From Drosophila persimilis (lineage: Eukaryota; Arthropoda; Insecta; Diptera; Drosophilidae), in assembly GCF_003286085.1 (NCBI RefSeq), contig NW_020825438.1, forward strand, positions 1 through 64,000: a DNA stretch of 64,000 nt, in the 5' to 3' direction. Made by a program: the position numbers and the translations under genes. Shown in pieces: positions 37,781-50,500 of this stretch. Every line of letters begins with the position of its first letter. Position 1 is the first letter of the stretch. The notes beneath the pieces were generated by a model that was given only the letters and a program-made list of their open reading frames with translations, did not search any database and was not told the origin of the DNA.

Positions 37781-38275
37781 GTCTCTCTCTCTCTCTTTTC
37801 TCATACTATAACCAGCCGTTCAGCAGTGCGCAAACTGCACGAGGAAGAGAGAGAGAGAGAGAGAATTAGGTAGCGCGTGGAAGGGGTAGCGAAGCCAGTC
37901 TAAATGTATTTCTTCATTCTGGCTTTAAAAATGATAAAAAGTGATCAAGATTCGAAAATATGGTGGCTCTCTATGATGATGTGTTTTTGGTTGTTTCGTA
38001 TCTTTCTGGAGTCGTGGCAAAATTTAAAAAAAAACTTAATTCAGTGTGATATCACAGGAGACTGCACACAAGATTTGGTTGCTCTAGCTCTTATACTCCT
38101 TGTGGACAGATGGACATGCAGACTAAGCTATAATGACTCGGCTATTGATGCTGATCAAGAATATATATACTTTATGGATTCGCAAATGCTTCCTACTGGG
38201 TGTTACACACATTCAAATCCACTGCAAAGCTGGTATAGACCTATCCTCTTCGAGTACCAGGTATACAAAAAAGAA
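37781..38275. mobile_element. Decayed DINE-1/INE-1 type element, second copy
   Basis: Shares with the 13.5-14.6 kb element the text CTCGGCTATTGATGCTGATC (38138-38157), AAGAATATATATACTTTATG, GTTACACACAT, TTTGGTTGCTCTAGCTCTTAT and GATATCACAGGA. It has more substitutions and deletions (TTTATGGATTCG in place of TTTATGGGGTCG). Opens with a CT run (37782-37796) and a GA run (37841-37864). An accidental 131-codon open frame crosses it. Ends are approximate. Confidence 0.75.
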
Positions 38276-40535
38276 CCATGTCTGACCGCCAACAAGTAGT
38301 TTCTGCACGTAAATTCTTGATTAATCGCGGTCCAACGAGGGTATTTATCACGACTTTACATATATCGCCCATTTAGGACCTATGAAGATACGGAATTTGA
38401 TGGCCTACCCCATTTCCTTTCCCACCCAAATAAAAGACTTTTGGTTTGTTCGTTTTTTCTTTTTTTTTTGTGTTTAGAGGGGCTTTACAACATTTAACAG
38501 ATAATAGATATATTTGCCTTTACTTTGAATGCTTGCTTTTGTTTTTGTTATTTTGTTTTGTCAGTTTTTCGGTTACTTGTGTGGAATTGTCTTTAAATTT
38601 CTGATTTTCTTCGGGGTTATTTCACTCGCGGCATACATACTATATGGCATTTCAAGCTATTCAACTATGGTTCTTCCTATCTGCTATTTTATATAATCGT
38701 ATCCACCCAACGCGGGCTAGATCGATGCCTCTTGCCTTGCCACAACAAACGAAAACAAACTGCGAAACGGTTTTCGGTTCGGTGTTGCAATTGTAATCGC
38801 AATTGATGATGATGTTTTTTATAGAGTTGATTATTAGTTAATCTGGTTTACAATAATGGTTGATATTATGGTTCCTTAGCCGCAGTATTCATGGCAGAAA
38901 CGCAACGCCTAACACATATACATAAATGCAAGTGCATTGGAGTACGATTAGTAGTACGATTAGTATTTTGTAATTAGTGATTGATTAACGTGCTACACAT
39001 CGATATACATACTGAAGCCGCATTAGGTTATCAATGAATGTGCTCTGAATAATGCTTCTTAAACTCCTGCGATGATCTCCATCTAAATAATCTCGTAATT
39101 ATCGTTCGGTGCAATATATTGTATTATATATCATATATTATATATAGTATAGGTGCGCGATTAAGTATATTTAGATATTTAGACACTGAATACCCAAATC
39201 TCCATCTCCATCTATCTTTTTTGTATTATTTCTAGTAATTATTGTCAGTCACAGCGTCGCGTTTGACACAACAACGTGTGCTAGCCATTGACTAGGTTTT
39301 TCTTTGTTCTTTTTTGAATCGAAATAAGGATTAAGTTTAGTATAGTATTATTTATGTTATTTTGTTTTAGGGTCTTATTGAACTAGTTGCAAGGGGGCTG
39401 GATGGTGTGGGCCCCCATTAAATTGACGCATGTCTTCCAGAATGCTTTTTGCTGTTGTTGTTGCTTGCTGAAATTGTCTTCCATTTCATACAATGCGAAA
39501 AAATGTCTTCCAAACACACAGATAATGTTAGCATATATGTTAAATATGTATATATATAGAATGATTTCTATAGTAATTGTAAATGTATGCGGGTATTCAG
39601 GGTTCAGGGTTTTGTCCCGCCTTTGAGTTTGTGATTTGCAATCGCAACTCATTTTGTGTATAGATATATAGATATAGACCAATATCGTATTTATATTCAT
39701 ATTTATATCTGTAAGTGGCTGTAACCAACACTAAACTCTTGGTTAACGTGGCCGCTAATGTGACACATATAATTGATGACTATCTTTTATTTATCTTTTT
39801 TGATTTGCCGATAATTTGTAAGCCAAAAAACTGAACAAAAACTGTTCGGATACCAACTTCAGATAGCCTCCTGCCTCCTTCGTAAATTGATATGCTGATT
39901 CCGTCAAAAAACAAAAAGGTCAATCAAAAGTCCGATGTGAGTTACGTTGAGTGTAAGTAATTGATTTACCACGATATGTTGTGTTTGTTGATATTAATTG
40001 GTTGTGTCTCCCTATTCCAATCACCTAATACTGTGGGTTGTGCCCCCACGCCGGATGCCCAAGGGATGAGTGATCCTTCTATCCAGCGAGGGGACACTGG
40101 AAGCCCTGCGTGATTCTGCCGTTGGATTCTCCTCCGCTTACTTCCTATATAGCTTTTCTTCTATAGTTACGTTTTTTATAATTGAAATTAATTACAAATT
40201 AATTGATTCGCATAGGGAATTTTCGAATTTTCGCTCTTCCTCCGGCTTTGCGCGTGATTCTTTCATATATATGCATAGTGCTTGTATTTTTGGTTTTTGG
40301 TTTTTGGTTTTTGTTTGATTTACCTTTTTTCTATCGATTTTTGTTTGTTCTTTACAGTATTTCAACTAAACTCTCGCAACAAGATATGGAATATAGAATA
40401 TATGTATATATAAAGACAACACTAGCACTAACTCAAGTCCAAAACGAAGAACAACAAAATGTTATATAACTTTTGAATTATATATATAAATTATTTGTGA
40501 TCCAGCGCCTTCCATCGCACCTGGGGGTTCCCCTT
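38276..40535. other. AT-rich spacer / probable 3' UTR of the cysteine-rich gene
   Basis: T-rich and ATATAT-rich sequence without a credible coding frame. The right part is probably the 3' UTR of the minus-strand gene at 40536-42216; no single poly(A) signal stands out. Confidence 0.5.
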
Positions 40536-42216
40536 TCAGGTGAAGAACGGCGATAGATCACAGTTGCACAATGACCCGCCATCGCCAGTCTTGCAGAGCG
40601 CCTTGCACAATTCGTTCCAGTCGGGTGTCGCCGTGGTCGTACCATCCGAGGCGGCTGCAATTCCTGCTACTGCCGCCAGGGATTCCCCGGATCTGGGACC
40701 ATGTGTGGCATTGCCTTGCACTGCACTGGCCTCCTTCCACTCCTTCTGCTCCTCCACCTCCTGCACCTGGCATGGACTGCAGCCGGACAGCGAGCGATGC
40801 CTTTGATGGCAGAAGCTCGAACAGAGTCTATCGCCCACGTTATCTGCAAGGAACCGAAGGAACAGAAAGAAAATATGCAGACGGAAGAACGTTAGTTAGT
40901 CGGGGAATATCATAGGTGGATGGGATATATGGGCGATGGATCATATCGGTCTTTGGCTAGGCAGGATCGGTTCTAAATGGACACTAACCCCTTGGCAGTC
41001 CACACAGTTGCCCGCACTTGGCCGCATCAATTTCCGGTCTCAGGATCGTAGAATGGGCCTCGCCAGGCGTCGTAACGCCCAGGCCGGCTCTGTAATGGAA
41101 AATGGGAATATTTTCATAGTTTTTTCCTCGTTTTCTTTGCTAACTCGTAAGAGTTGAAAGATTATCTTATTGGAATCAATATATTTCCATTAGAAATTTT
41201 CCACTATTATTCAAGATTTTGTTTTTAGTACTTTAATCTTTATGAAATTAGGTAAATCACTAGATATTGGTTTCATAGACGTGTGCTCTTATTTACAGCT
41301 CTTTGAATTTATTACCGGCCATACGGCCTACACAGACGACGCATTTCGAAATCGAAACCATAACCATTATATATCTACTTTTATTGTATATTGTTTAAAT
41401 TAGAATTCGTTACAAATAAATAACTAAAAAAAAAGAAATCACATTGTTGCCATAGTGCTCTTCTGTTTAGAGATCATAGAAATCTCAGTACTACAATTTT
41501 AGCTCTCGAACTATTTTATTTTGAGATATCTAAGTGTTCGAGTACAATATATATGTATATATACAAACTTTGAGTAAATAAAAGACCCTGGGTATACAGC
41601 GTAATTAATCACTCAAAAAAATAGAAACACTTAGAGCTATTGACAGATTCACCGATTCAGATATGGGTACACCCGATCAGGTGTTGAGCACATAGTTTGC
41701 TTGACAGCCGCGATTACGGTGGGCTCTTCAGAGGCCTCACCCTCACTCGAAGTGCCGCCGCCGCATTCCACTGTCGAGTATTCACTTTCGAGTTTTCATT
41801 TAATTGTTATATTATCATCATGAGTTCACAAAAATCACTTAAAGGAGGAACTTGTAAAAAAATGTATCTCTAGCACTTCTTTTAAAATTTTAAAATTTTA
41901 AAATCCTCTACATCCAAGGACACTTTGGATTTCTATCTTCCGAGACTTACCCGCAGAGCTCTTTGCACACCAAACTCCAATCCTGAACTACGCTGCTGGG
42001 TCGCGCGTCTTCAAGGATTTGGGCTGCTGTGGCCCTGAGAGCAGCAGCATCCCCCAAAGTATCCCCTGCTGCTACTGCTGCCGCTGCTGATGCAGTGCTT
42101 CTTAATGACGTCACAGAGCTTTGCGTCTGCGCAGAGCAGAGCAGGAGTCCAACAGCCAATGGCAGGACGACTCCAAGTCCATATCGCTTTCCCTGTCGGC
42201 TTCCCGGTGGCCACAT
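40536..42216 (-). CDS. Small secreted cysteine-rich protein with duplicated DWxxxCKxLC motif
   Basis: Exons 42216-41951, 41089-40989 and 40843-40536 join in frame to 224 aa. Residues ~1-35 hold a hydrophobic core (GVVLPLAVGLLLCSA), a signal peptide. The mature part has four Cys clusters: DWSLVCKELCGAGLG (joined across the first intron), CGQLCGLP, DRLCSSFCHQ followed by CSPCQ, and the C-terminal DWNELCKALCKTGDGG with SLCNCDLSPFFT. The first and last share the DW-x3-CK-x-LC core, so the protein looks internally duplicated. The linker is Ala/Ser/Thr-rich. The ATG lies about 20 nt after an acceptor (TTTCTGTAG), so a 5' UTR exon exists. I know similar short Cys-rich secreted insect proteins but no assigned function; an extracellular ligand or inhibitor role is speculation. 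Confidence 0.78.
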
Positions 42217-44479
42217 GGTCGATGGCGCAGAGCTGGGCTACAGAAAGAGACGGAGGGTTAGGTATTGCTGGGGTTGCAAGCCTGAAGGAGGAGCTAAAAG
42301 AGTGGGGATTGGGCGGGTGGGTGGCTGGGGGCCAACAGTCATGGCTGGCATGTGTAATGGCATCTGTGGGCTGGAGCAGGCGGATCCAGAGGAGCAGGCT
42401 GTGGTCCGTACAATAGGAGCAATTGTGCTCGAAATGCAATTATCGCGCGCCCGAATGTAGGCTGCAAAAAGCAACCTCCTGGAGCCTCGTCCTGTGTGCA
42501 TTGTGTTTCCGATTTCATGCGCTTGATTTACCAAAACCAAAAGGGTTATGTAAGCGCCATCGATTGGCGATTTTCCAGGAATCCCCAGAACGCCGTTTTC
42601 AAAGGATATTTCAGGGATTCATCCTTTGTTTCTGCTCTTGCTCCGCGATAAGCAGGAGCTCCCATACTCTTCGCTTCAGCGAATAAACAGCAGAATAAAC
42701 TCTTGGATAAACAGCAGGCCCGACTTTATTTTGTCAGCTTAATGACAGTCTAAATTGGTTCCCCAACTCCTGTTTCACTGACGGGACCGGCAGCTGTTGC
42801 CGCATGGAACTTTTTCCGCCAGTTCCGCCAGTTGAGAGTTGAGAGCGAAAGAGGACGCGTCGCAACGCCCTATCCAATCTTTCCGGTACTGTTCTCGCCG
42901 CCCAAAACGCCACCAGACCTATCACTGTTGCCCCCACCCCCCCTCTTTGGGTGAGAGAAAAACTCCAAAGATTTTCGCCTATCTGGGTTACAGGGCCTAT
43001 CTGCGCTACGTGCAAACACAGCCAGGTAAATATTTCCTACCCATCGCTTCTACTCTACTTACTTTGATCCGTAATATTCCGTAAATTCGCTTGACTTCTC
43101 TTCGCACTACCCTTTAAATGATCCTAGAGCGATGTCTGCTAGAGCTATATATATATATGCATAAAGTTGTCCGTTCCGAATGCCAGCAGTTGCCCAACTG
43201 AACCTCCAGGGAAATGGTGGCTAAAGTTAATAATAATGTAGCTTTTTTGATGGCTTTGTCGGCTGCCGCGATAGAGTCAAGTGCGAATAGTGGTTCGGAT
43301 ATGATATCGCAGATTTCCATCGCCATATGCCCTCTATTGCTCTCTCTGTCTAGCCATCAGATCGCCGATAAGAGATAATTATTATTGGTAGCTTTTGCCT
43401 CTGAAGTGGGGTTTTTTACTCCGATAAGCCAATAGCCGTAGGAGTGTTTGCTCTGCAATCGAGAATATTTGAGTGACACAAGTGATGGATGGGACTGCAA
43501 GATGGTTTAGCTGGCAGTCAATGAGTCAAAAAGATAATACAGGTGGGTCTCCACATGTATTTCGTAGTTAGAGAAGGTATTTCTAGATCATTCTTATATC
43601 AGAAAGGGTAGTTTTTATTTGCCGCATTTCAAAGAAACTCGAAATTATCAAAAAAAATTAGGGAAAATCCCGAAAAGATCATAGAATTCTATTGCAAAAG
43701 TGAGATACGAAAGGTGGACTTAACTTGATGGAGCATCACAAAGCATCTGCAGGAGATATTCCATCTTGATTACCGATACTTAAGCTTTTATCTTCATATA
43801 TTTATAACAAGCATTCATTCAATTATTTTATTAATAAATTAAAATTTTAAGATTCATCTTGAATCTCTCATATGTACTTAACTCTTAGAATTGGGTAAAT
43901 ATAAATGGTCTCCGAGTACACTTTCGGGTAGATCGGTGAATAAAGAAAATCTGTGTAGATTTCTTAAGGAATTTCTCCCCAATATGAACTTTTTCCACGA
44001 GAATGTACGGCTTATAATTATTAGGTATAGTCCTAGTTCTATAAATGTACATAGCTACTATGGAAGACTCTATAGAGAACAATATGATCTACATACGAGT
44101 TTCGAGCTATCAAGTTTGATATCTGTATCAGGGAAATCAGGGATCAGTGATGGATTTCTCACGACAGGGCTGGTGAACGCCAAAGAACGCATTTTGCGGG
44201 ACTCTCGAAGAAGGCACGTTTGTTGTTTTGCTAGGATGATACATGGCTACATGATATAAAGTATAAAGGTATAAAGTATACAAAATTATACTTTCACTGC
44301 CACAAACTGAAAGAAAAAAGTACATTTGTATAATTTCCAGATCCAAATACGGGAGTTTTGTAGGGTTAAGTCTCGCATTTGACTCGTGTGCGACATCATT
44401 TGTGAGCGTTTGAATTGCTGGGTTGCAAAATCAGATTTTCTTAAAGGTCAAAGCTCATTTATTATCTTATTTGCTAGCT

Positions 44480-44638
44480 CATGATGAAATTATACAAAGT
44501 GGTCCAAGGTCTAGTCCCCCACTTTCGGGTCTTATTTATACTCTCAAATTAAATAGACATCCAATCACAATGAAGTTTGCTGTTGTATTTGCTGTTGTAA
44601 GCCCTAAAATAAGGACCACCTTGTATAATTTCATCATG
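44480..44638. mobile_element. MITE-like 159-bp element with 26-bp inverted repeats
   Basis: The left arm 44480-44505 (CATGATGAAATTATACAAAG, then TGGTCC) and right arm 44613-44638 are inverted copies with one mismatch in 26. The 107-bp interior has no open frame. Target duplications are not clear, so a structured RNA hairpin is an alternative. Confidence 0.55.
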
Positions 44639-45879
44639 CTGCGGCTTTCTTGCACTTATAGTATACGTAGAAAAGCTTCGATTGCGAATTAAAATTATCG
44701 TGTTTAAGTTCTGGATAAAGTTTTAACCATAAAATATCGTATATACATATATAGTCACAGCATTTATATGCATGTATCTTTATTAGTCAGTATTCAATTT
44801 TTAAACATTAACCAAGAACCAAGAATTTGTAGCATCTTATGGCCCCATAATGGTAAGTATAAGAGAAACCTCTTTGGGTTTAAGTTGGGGATGGGATGGA
44901 GTGAAAAGAGTGAAAAGAAATGAAGCAAAGCAAAGTTACTTAAAAAGTTACTTATCGAGTGGCATCGCCGCCTCCGCATCGATGGGGATGACGCACGAGT
45001 TCCTCCTAGAAGCCTTTGCAAATCCTTTCCTGCAGCAGCAGCAGATGCTGCTTGCTGTCAGATAAGAGAGGGGGAGGTGGGAGGAGCTCTGGAGGGATGA
45101 TGATGATGCTGATGGCCCCCACTCTGAGGGCAAATATTTTCACATCTCTCGTTGTTTTTTCGCTTTACCAGGCAGCTTGATGGACGTCATCTGGCATTTC
45201 GCTAGGCCCCTGCCCACCCCCATCTGCTTCTCCCCGCATTTTCTCGGACCGCCCTCCTTTCACCCACCTCCTACCACACCCAATTACATAAGTGTTCTCC
45301 TATATGCGCGCTCAAACGTGGGCTTGTATGTGTGCGACCCTCGAAAGTATCCTTCGAAATTCGTTCAGCTGAAAATAATGCAATTTCCCAACTAGATAAA
45401 GATATTTTCCTGTGGAAGGGGCGGGCTTTGACCCAAATTTAGACTTGCTCCATATAGTAACACGATTATATAGTAAATGTATATGGTATATGTATAGTAT
45501 ATACTATATGTAGGCAGCAAATGTGTTACGTACGGGGCCGACAAACAGCAACAGCAATTATGGAGACTTAGATTGCTTTCCCTCGATGCTCGTGAGGACC
45601 AACTCTCATAAAAAGTTGTGCGTTGTGGGGGCCATTGTAAATGTCAGAAACAGTGGCAGAAATTAGTTTGTTAATTAGCTTTTCATTCTGCCACGTCACA
45701 GGAGGAGAAAGGGCAAGGGACAGAGGGAGGAGGCCCGGACTCCCCATCCGCCTCCGCCTCCGCAGTCCTGCGCACATAATTTGGCTTTTCCTTTTTCCGT
45801 GTGTGTATCTGGTGCCCGCCTACTGCTGTAGCTCCGCCCACGCCATCAGCTCAACAAAGATGGTTGCCCCAAAAATCAA

Positions 45880-45887
45880 TGACGTCA
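45880..45887. promoter_or_regulatory. CRE/CREB-type palindrome upstream of Gad1
   Basis: A perfect TGACGTCA about 1.6 kb before the Gad1 ATG and about 640 bp before the proposed 5' UTR donor. CREB-family proteins bind this octamer; function here is inferred. Confidence 0.3.
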
Positions 45888-47526
45888 CGAGCGGCATACC
45901 CATACACAGAGAGCCTTGAGAGAGAGCGCCAAACAGCTCTTCATCTCGCGCTGTTGGCGAAGGTTATGCAAGAGCTCCCTAGGTGTATCTGTGTGTATGT
46001 GCTTGTGTGTTTGTGTGGGCAGCCATTTTGTTGAACGAACAGAAAAGCTTCGTAGGCGCCACAGACGCATGCCAAGGCTCATAGCTCCACAGATCGTCAG
46101 CGAGTGTAGGCTGCTGTCCTCAGATCCCAAGCTGAAAACTGCAAATTTCAAAAGAAATATAAATAAAATAGTATATTTATCAGAGTTCTATATATCCCCC
46201 ATATTCAGTCGAGTATTTGCTCCGTCCCACGCGCGTGTGTTTTCATTTAATCAAAAGTGAAAGATTTTTTTTATTGTGAGTGTCGTTTGAAAGGATTTAT
46301 GTAAGTTGTGTAGATTGCCTCTTAGATTCCACGTAGAGCCAGCACCAAAACAATTCGCATTCCTCGCAGATCCATCTCAGAGATACTACTACTACTCGTA
46401 CCAGACTCGATTCTCCACCTCATTTCTCGCACATTTCTTTCGTCCTTCACATCGTTGGCACCGCCACAGTAGCCAAAGTGAATTATCTAAGGCAATACAT
46501 CGACGATATCCGCAGGATAATCGGTAAGATTCCTCAGACAAATACATTCCCTCCATACTGAAATCGTTGTTGGCTTTCCTTGGCTCTGATTTTGCCACAT
46601 TATGCGATTTTACGCCGAAACCAGTGACTTTTTTTTTGCTTGTTGGCTCATTTTGATTGAAATTGGCGATTTTTTTGCCTATGATTGTGTTCCACTAGAC
46701 TTGAGTGTACCTAACTAGAAGGTTTGTGAGACCTTATGGGAAAAAAGGCAGTGTGAGTGAGAGAAATATACATGAACCACTAACCATGAACCATGAATTA
46801 CTTAAGATAATCATTTTGGCGACTTTCGAATGAATTTGGCGAATTTTTGTATGGCAGCCGTGGTTACATAAGTCTCCAGGCACCCTCCAAGGTTTCCTCC
46901 ATTAACTGCAGCTGTCGCGCTGTCTGTATCCCTATGTACACTTTTGCATATACACAAACATATATGCATATCTATATATATATATATATCGAGGAAAAAC
47001 AGAGGAAATTTGCTTAACGCTCACTGCGCAATAGCAGAAGGCGTTTCAATGGGAAGAGGGACACCTTTCCACTCCTCTTTCTGACGGGGAGGGGGGGGTA
47101 TATGAAATCAGTGTGTACACCACCCACACTCCACCATTGCCCTTCAGTTGTCCTTCTGTCTATATGGCCCCCATCCGCCACCCTTCCACTACCGAAATTC
47201 CTCTATTTATTTACTCACTCATTGCATTTTCACTCTCTAGACAAATTTTCGAAGGTTGTTTGTTTCTCCCCGATTATGCAATTTCTAGTTAGAAAAGGGA
47301 GAGGGAGAGTGTAGTAGGAGGCAGATTTATGTAACACCTGCTTTCAGTGGCCAGAGCTCTTTCTCTTTAGGGCCTACCCTTTAGGGTCTCCGATTGCATA
47401 ACATTGACTATTCACTTCATTTGGCCGAACATCATTTGCCGCCTACTACGAGAGGGCCCTCATCTGGTACTCCTCCCTTTATTAATGAATCGTTTTCTCT
47501 TTCTTTATACCATTGCAGAGGAGAAA

Positions 47527-50500
47527 ATGTCGCTCAATCCGAACGGGTATAAACTGTCCGAAAGGACGGGCAAACTGACGGCATATGGTGAGTAGAATTT
47601 ACAAAGAATTCGAATAGAAGTTGGAGTACTATGGTATGATATGATATAAAAAATATATTACAAGTCTATAGGATTCGAAAGGATATAAGCTTGTCTTGAA
47701 AATCTTTACTATATCTTGGCAATATAAGAGGAATACTTACACTTATATAACATGCAATGGATCAACATTTCGTACACTTATTAGGTAGTATAGCACGAGA
47801 TAACGGTGCTCCCCATACGAGGACTGCCTTTTGTATTCGTAGCCTAATAGTGAAGGGTCAACAAGATAACATTGAAAACGGTTTTATTCTTTTTACAAAT
47901 ATTCTCTAACCTATTTTCGCAGTTCTTTTGGCCCTCAGAAGGAAGTATCTCTAAAAAGCACTTCGTCAGCCTCAGTTTTTGCTAAAAAAATCTGATGAGG
48001 GGGGCAATGCGTAGAAAAGTACAATTCCGTAATTGGAGTTTAAATTTCCTCAATGCTTCTATGTTATGGTATTGCAATACCCAATCCCGTACAGCACTAG
48101 TTTTTTCCGGTTTTTGGACTATCCCTACGAGATTCGCTCTGCCGCCAAGGACGTCCAGTACTGAATTCGCTTAAGCACTTTTATGCATTGGCAATGAATG
48201 GTACCTAATCAACAAAGGTTGAACTAAGTTTATCGAAGCATTCTTGTCTTGCCAATCCATGTCAAAAATCGTAGTAAATCATGACACGGAAGTTTTCATT
48301 TTTCCCATAAGATGGATTTGGTTTATTGTTAAATTATATAAAACGCGATGGTAGAAGAACAAGTTCTAGGCCTAACTTTGAAATGGAACTGTCAATTTTG
48401 ACCTGTTTTTATTAAACATAGCCAACGGTACGGATTCAAAAGATAGCCTACGTACAAAATCAAGACAGAGACTTTTTGGTATATTTAATAGCTCGGAATA
48501 CTATCACATGAAATTAAGATTTTGATGTATATCGGAGTCTATCTAGATATCATAAATAAAATATAAATAATATATATTATTACAAGAAAGCAATTTAATT
48601 TATATTTGCTGCGATTTATTTTCCATGGTATAACCAATTGGGAGATATTCCAAAGATGTTCATATGAGCATTGCATCTATATAAGTAGCTTCTCATACCA
48701 GTAATTATTTACAGTTGTAAGAAACAGTAGAAGAAACTATTAATCTCCAAAATTCAGGCCTTTGTTTATTGCTTTCAGTTACTTATTAATTTTCCTCTTC
48801 GGAATGTTCTTTAGGTAGCCAAAATCGACCTCTAAATGGTTTACAAATGGCTAGCTCTCTGCCCATAACATTTCTCCCCAAGTTATACCCATGAACCGCA
48901 CTGTCCTGTCTGTCTGCCAAAACCATTTACTAGTAATAATTCTGGCAAACATTGGTCCTCCTCCTACTCCTTCCTGGCATAGCTGCACACAAATCGCTTT
49001 TTGGCCGAGCAAATAATAAATGAGTGTTAAACCGACACAACGACTGCGAGGCAAACAAAACGGGAGGTCTGCCAAGAACATGGACAAGGAGCTGGGCTGT
49101 CCAGAACACTCGTGTCCTTGATAAATGGCCTATGCACACTGTCCTACACTACCGTGTATCGGCTGCTTTTTGCTCCTGTTTTGGCTTCTGCTCCTGTTTT
49201 CATGTGTGCATTTGGCTTTGGTGGAGCGTGAAAGCGGGCCGACTGTTGCCTTGTAACAGATTTTCGACCGACAAACAGAGAGACAAACAGACGCGCGGCA
49301 GAAGTCAAAGGAGAAGCCACCACCATGCCCAGGTCCAGGCCCAGGCCCAGGCCCAGGCCCAGGACCAAGACCAGGACTCTCCCTGGCAGCCAGACGCGTG
49401 CACCAAATTGAAAACCCAACAAACATAAACCGTTTAGTCACAGGATATTGCGCACGCCTGAGAAGGACACACTGAAATCCTGGTCGTGTGTGAAGCGTCT
49501 GTGCTTAATGCTTGCTCCTTCTGCAGGATCAGGGAGGAAGAGAGATGGATAGTCCGAAGGGTGGGCGGCTGCCTTTGACAGCCTGGCCATCGAGGCAGTC
49601 AAGCACATTAAATTTTATTTAACTTTTTGCCGTAAACTCGAGGAATGTTCAAAATTGCTACAATTTGTTGTGCAGCGACTGCTGCTCCTGCTCCTGCTGC
49701 TCCCTGCTCCATTCTTCCTGCTTCTTCTACATTTGGTAATCATCCGCAACGTTAAGTTTTCCAATTGATTCCCGGGGAGCTACTGTTCCCATTTGCCTGG
49801 TGGCTTAGTGGCCAGACCTTAAGTCCCCGCACAAAGCCCTAGAAATTAATTGCAGCCACCGCTGGAGGATGACGCGAAGGACACGACCGCCAGCTGGGTG
49901 CTGGCCTTGCCCTGCGCCACCCCTTGGAGGATGACCATAAAAAGCTCGTTATGAATCTCAGTCTGCCCCCGGAGGATCCCGCTTTGGACTCCCCTTAAAT
50001 CATGACCATAATAATAGCCATATATCATGATAAGAGCGAGGGCCTGTCAGCAGAAGCGGGGGCACACGCTTTTCATATTTCCCGATAAGCATTCACATTC
50101 ACATTTTGCTTTCCTTTTTTATGTTCGCTCTTTTTTATCAGATCTCATGCCCACAACAGTGTCTGCCGGACCGGAGACACAGGAGTTCCTGCTGAAGGTA
50201 GTCGATGTGCTATTGGATTTCGTAAAGGCCACCAATGATCGAAATGAGAAGGTACTGGATTTCCATCATCCAGAGGACCTGAAGCGTTTGCTGGACCTGG
50301 AGGTGCCCGATCGGGCCTTGCCGCTGCAGCAGTTGATCGAGGACTGTGCCACCACATTGAAGTACCAAGTGAAGACGGGTGAGTTCGGCTATATCTTTTT
50401 CCGTGAATCCTCTTGAAGCCTTATCGGGTCTCTCCTGTGTTTGCCCAGTCGCGGGCTAATCAAATTTGTTGCTGCTTAGCATATGTCCTCTGTCGGACGC

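Larger units (their letters stand above)
42217..47526. other. Intergenic region upstream of Gad1; includes probable Gad1 5' UTR exon
   Basis: No conserved coding exon recognised. Features: a 159-bp inverted-repeat element at 44480-44638; a CRE-type TGACGTCA at 45880-45887; and a likely non-coding Gad1 exon whose donor (ATCG then GTAAGATT) follows 46523, pairing with the acceptor CATTGCAG at 47518. The minus frame 42734-43015 lacks an ATG, although an AATAAA follows its stop. Confidence 0.5.

Noticed and set aside
37904..38299. 131-codon plus-strand frame
   Set aside because: Crosses the decayed DINE-1 copy; such elements do not code for protein.
42734..43015. Minus-strand frame of ~93 codons followed at once by AATAAA
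   Set aside because: It has no ATG at its head, no clear acceptor and no known homology; the overlapping plus-strand reading (AYLGYRAYLRYVQTQ) is equally unsupported. Kept out as a gene, though RNA-seq here would be informative.
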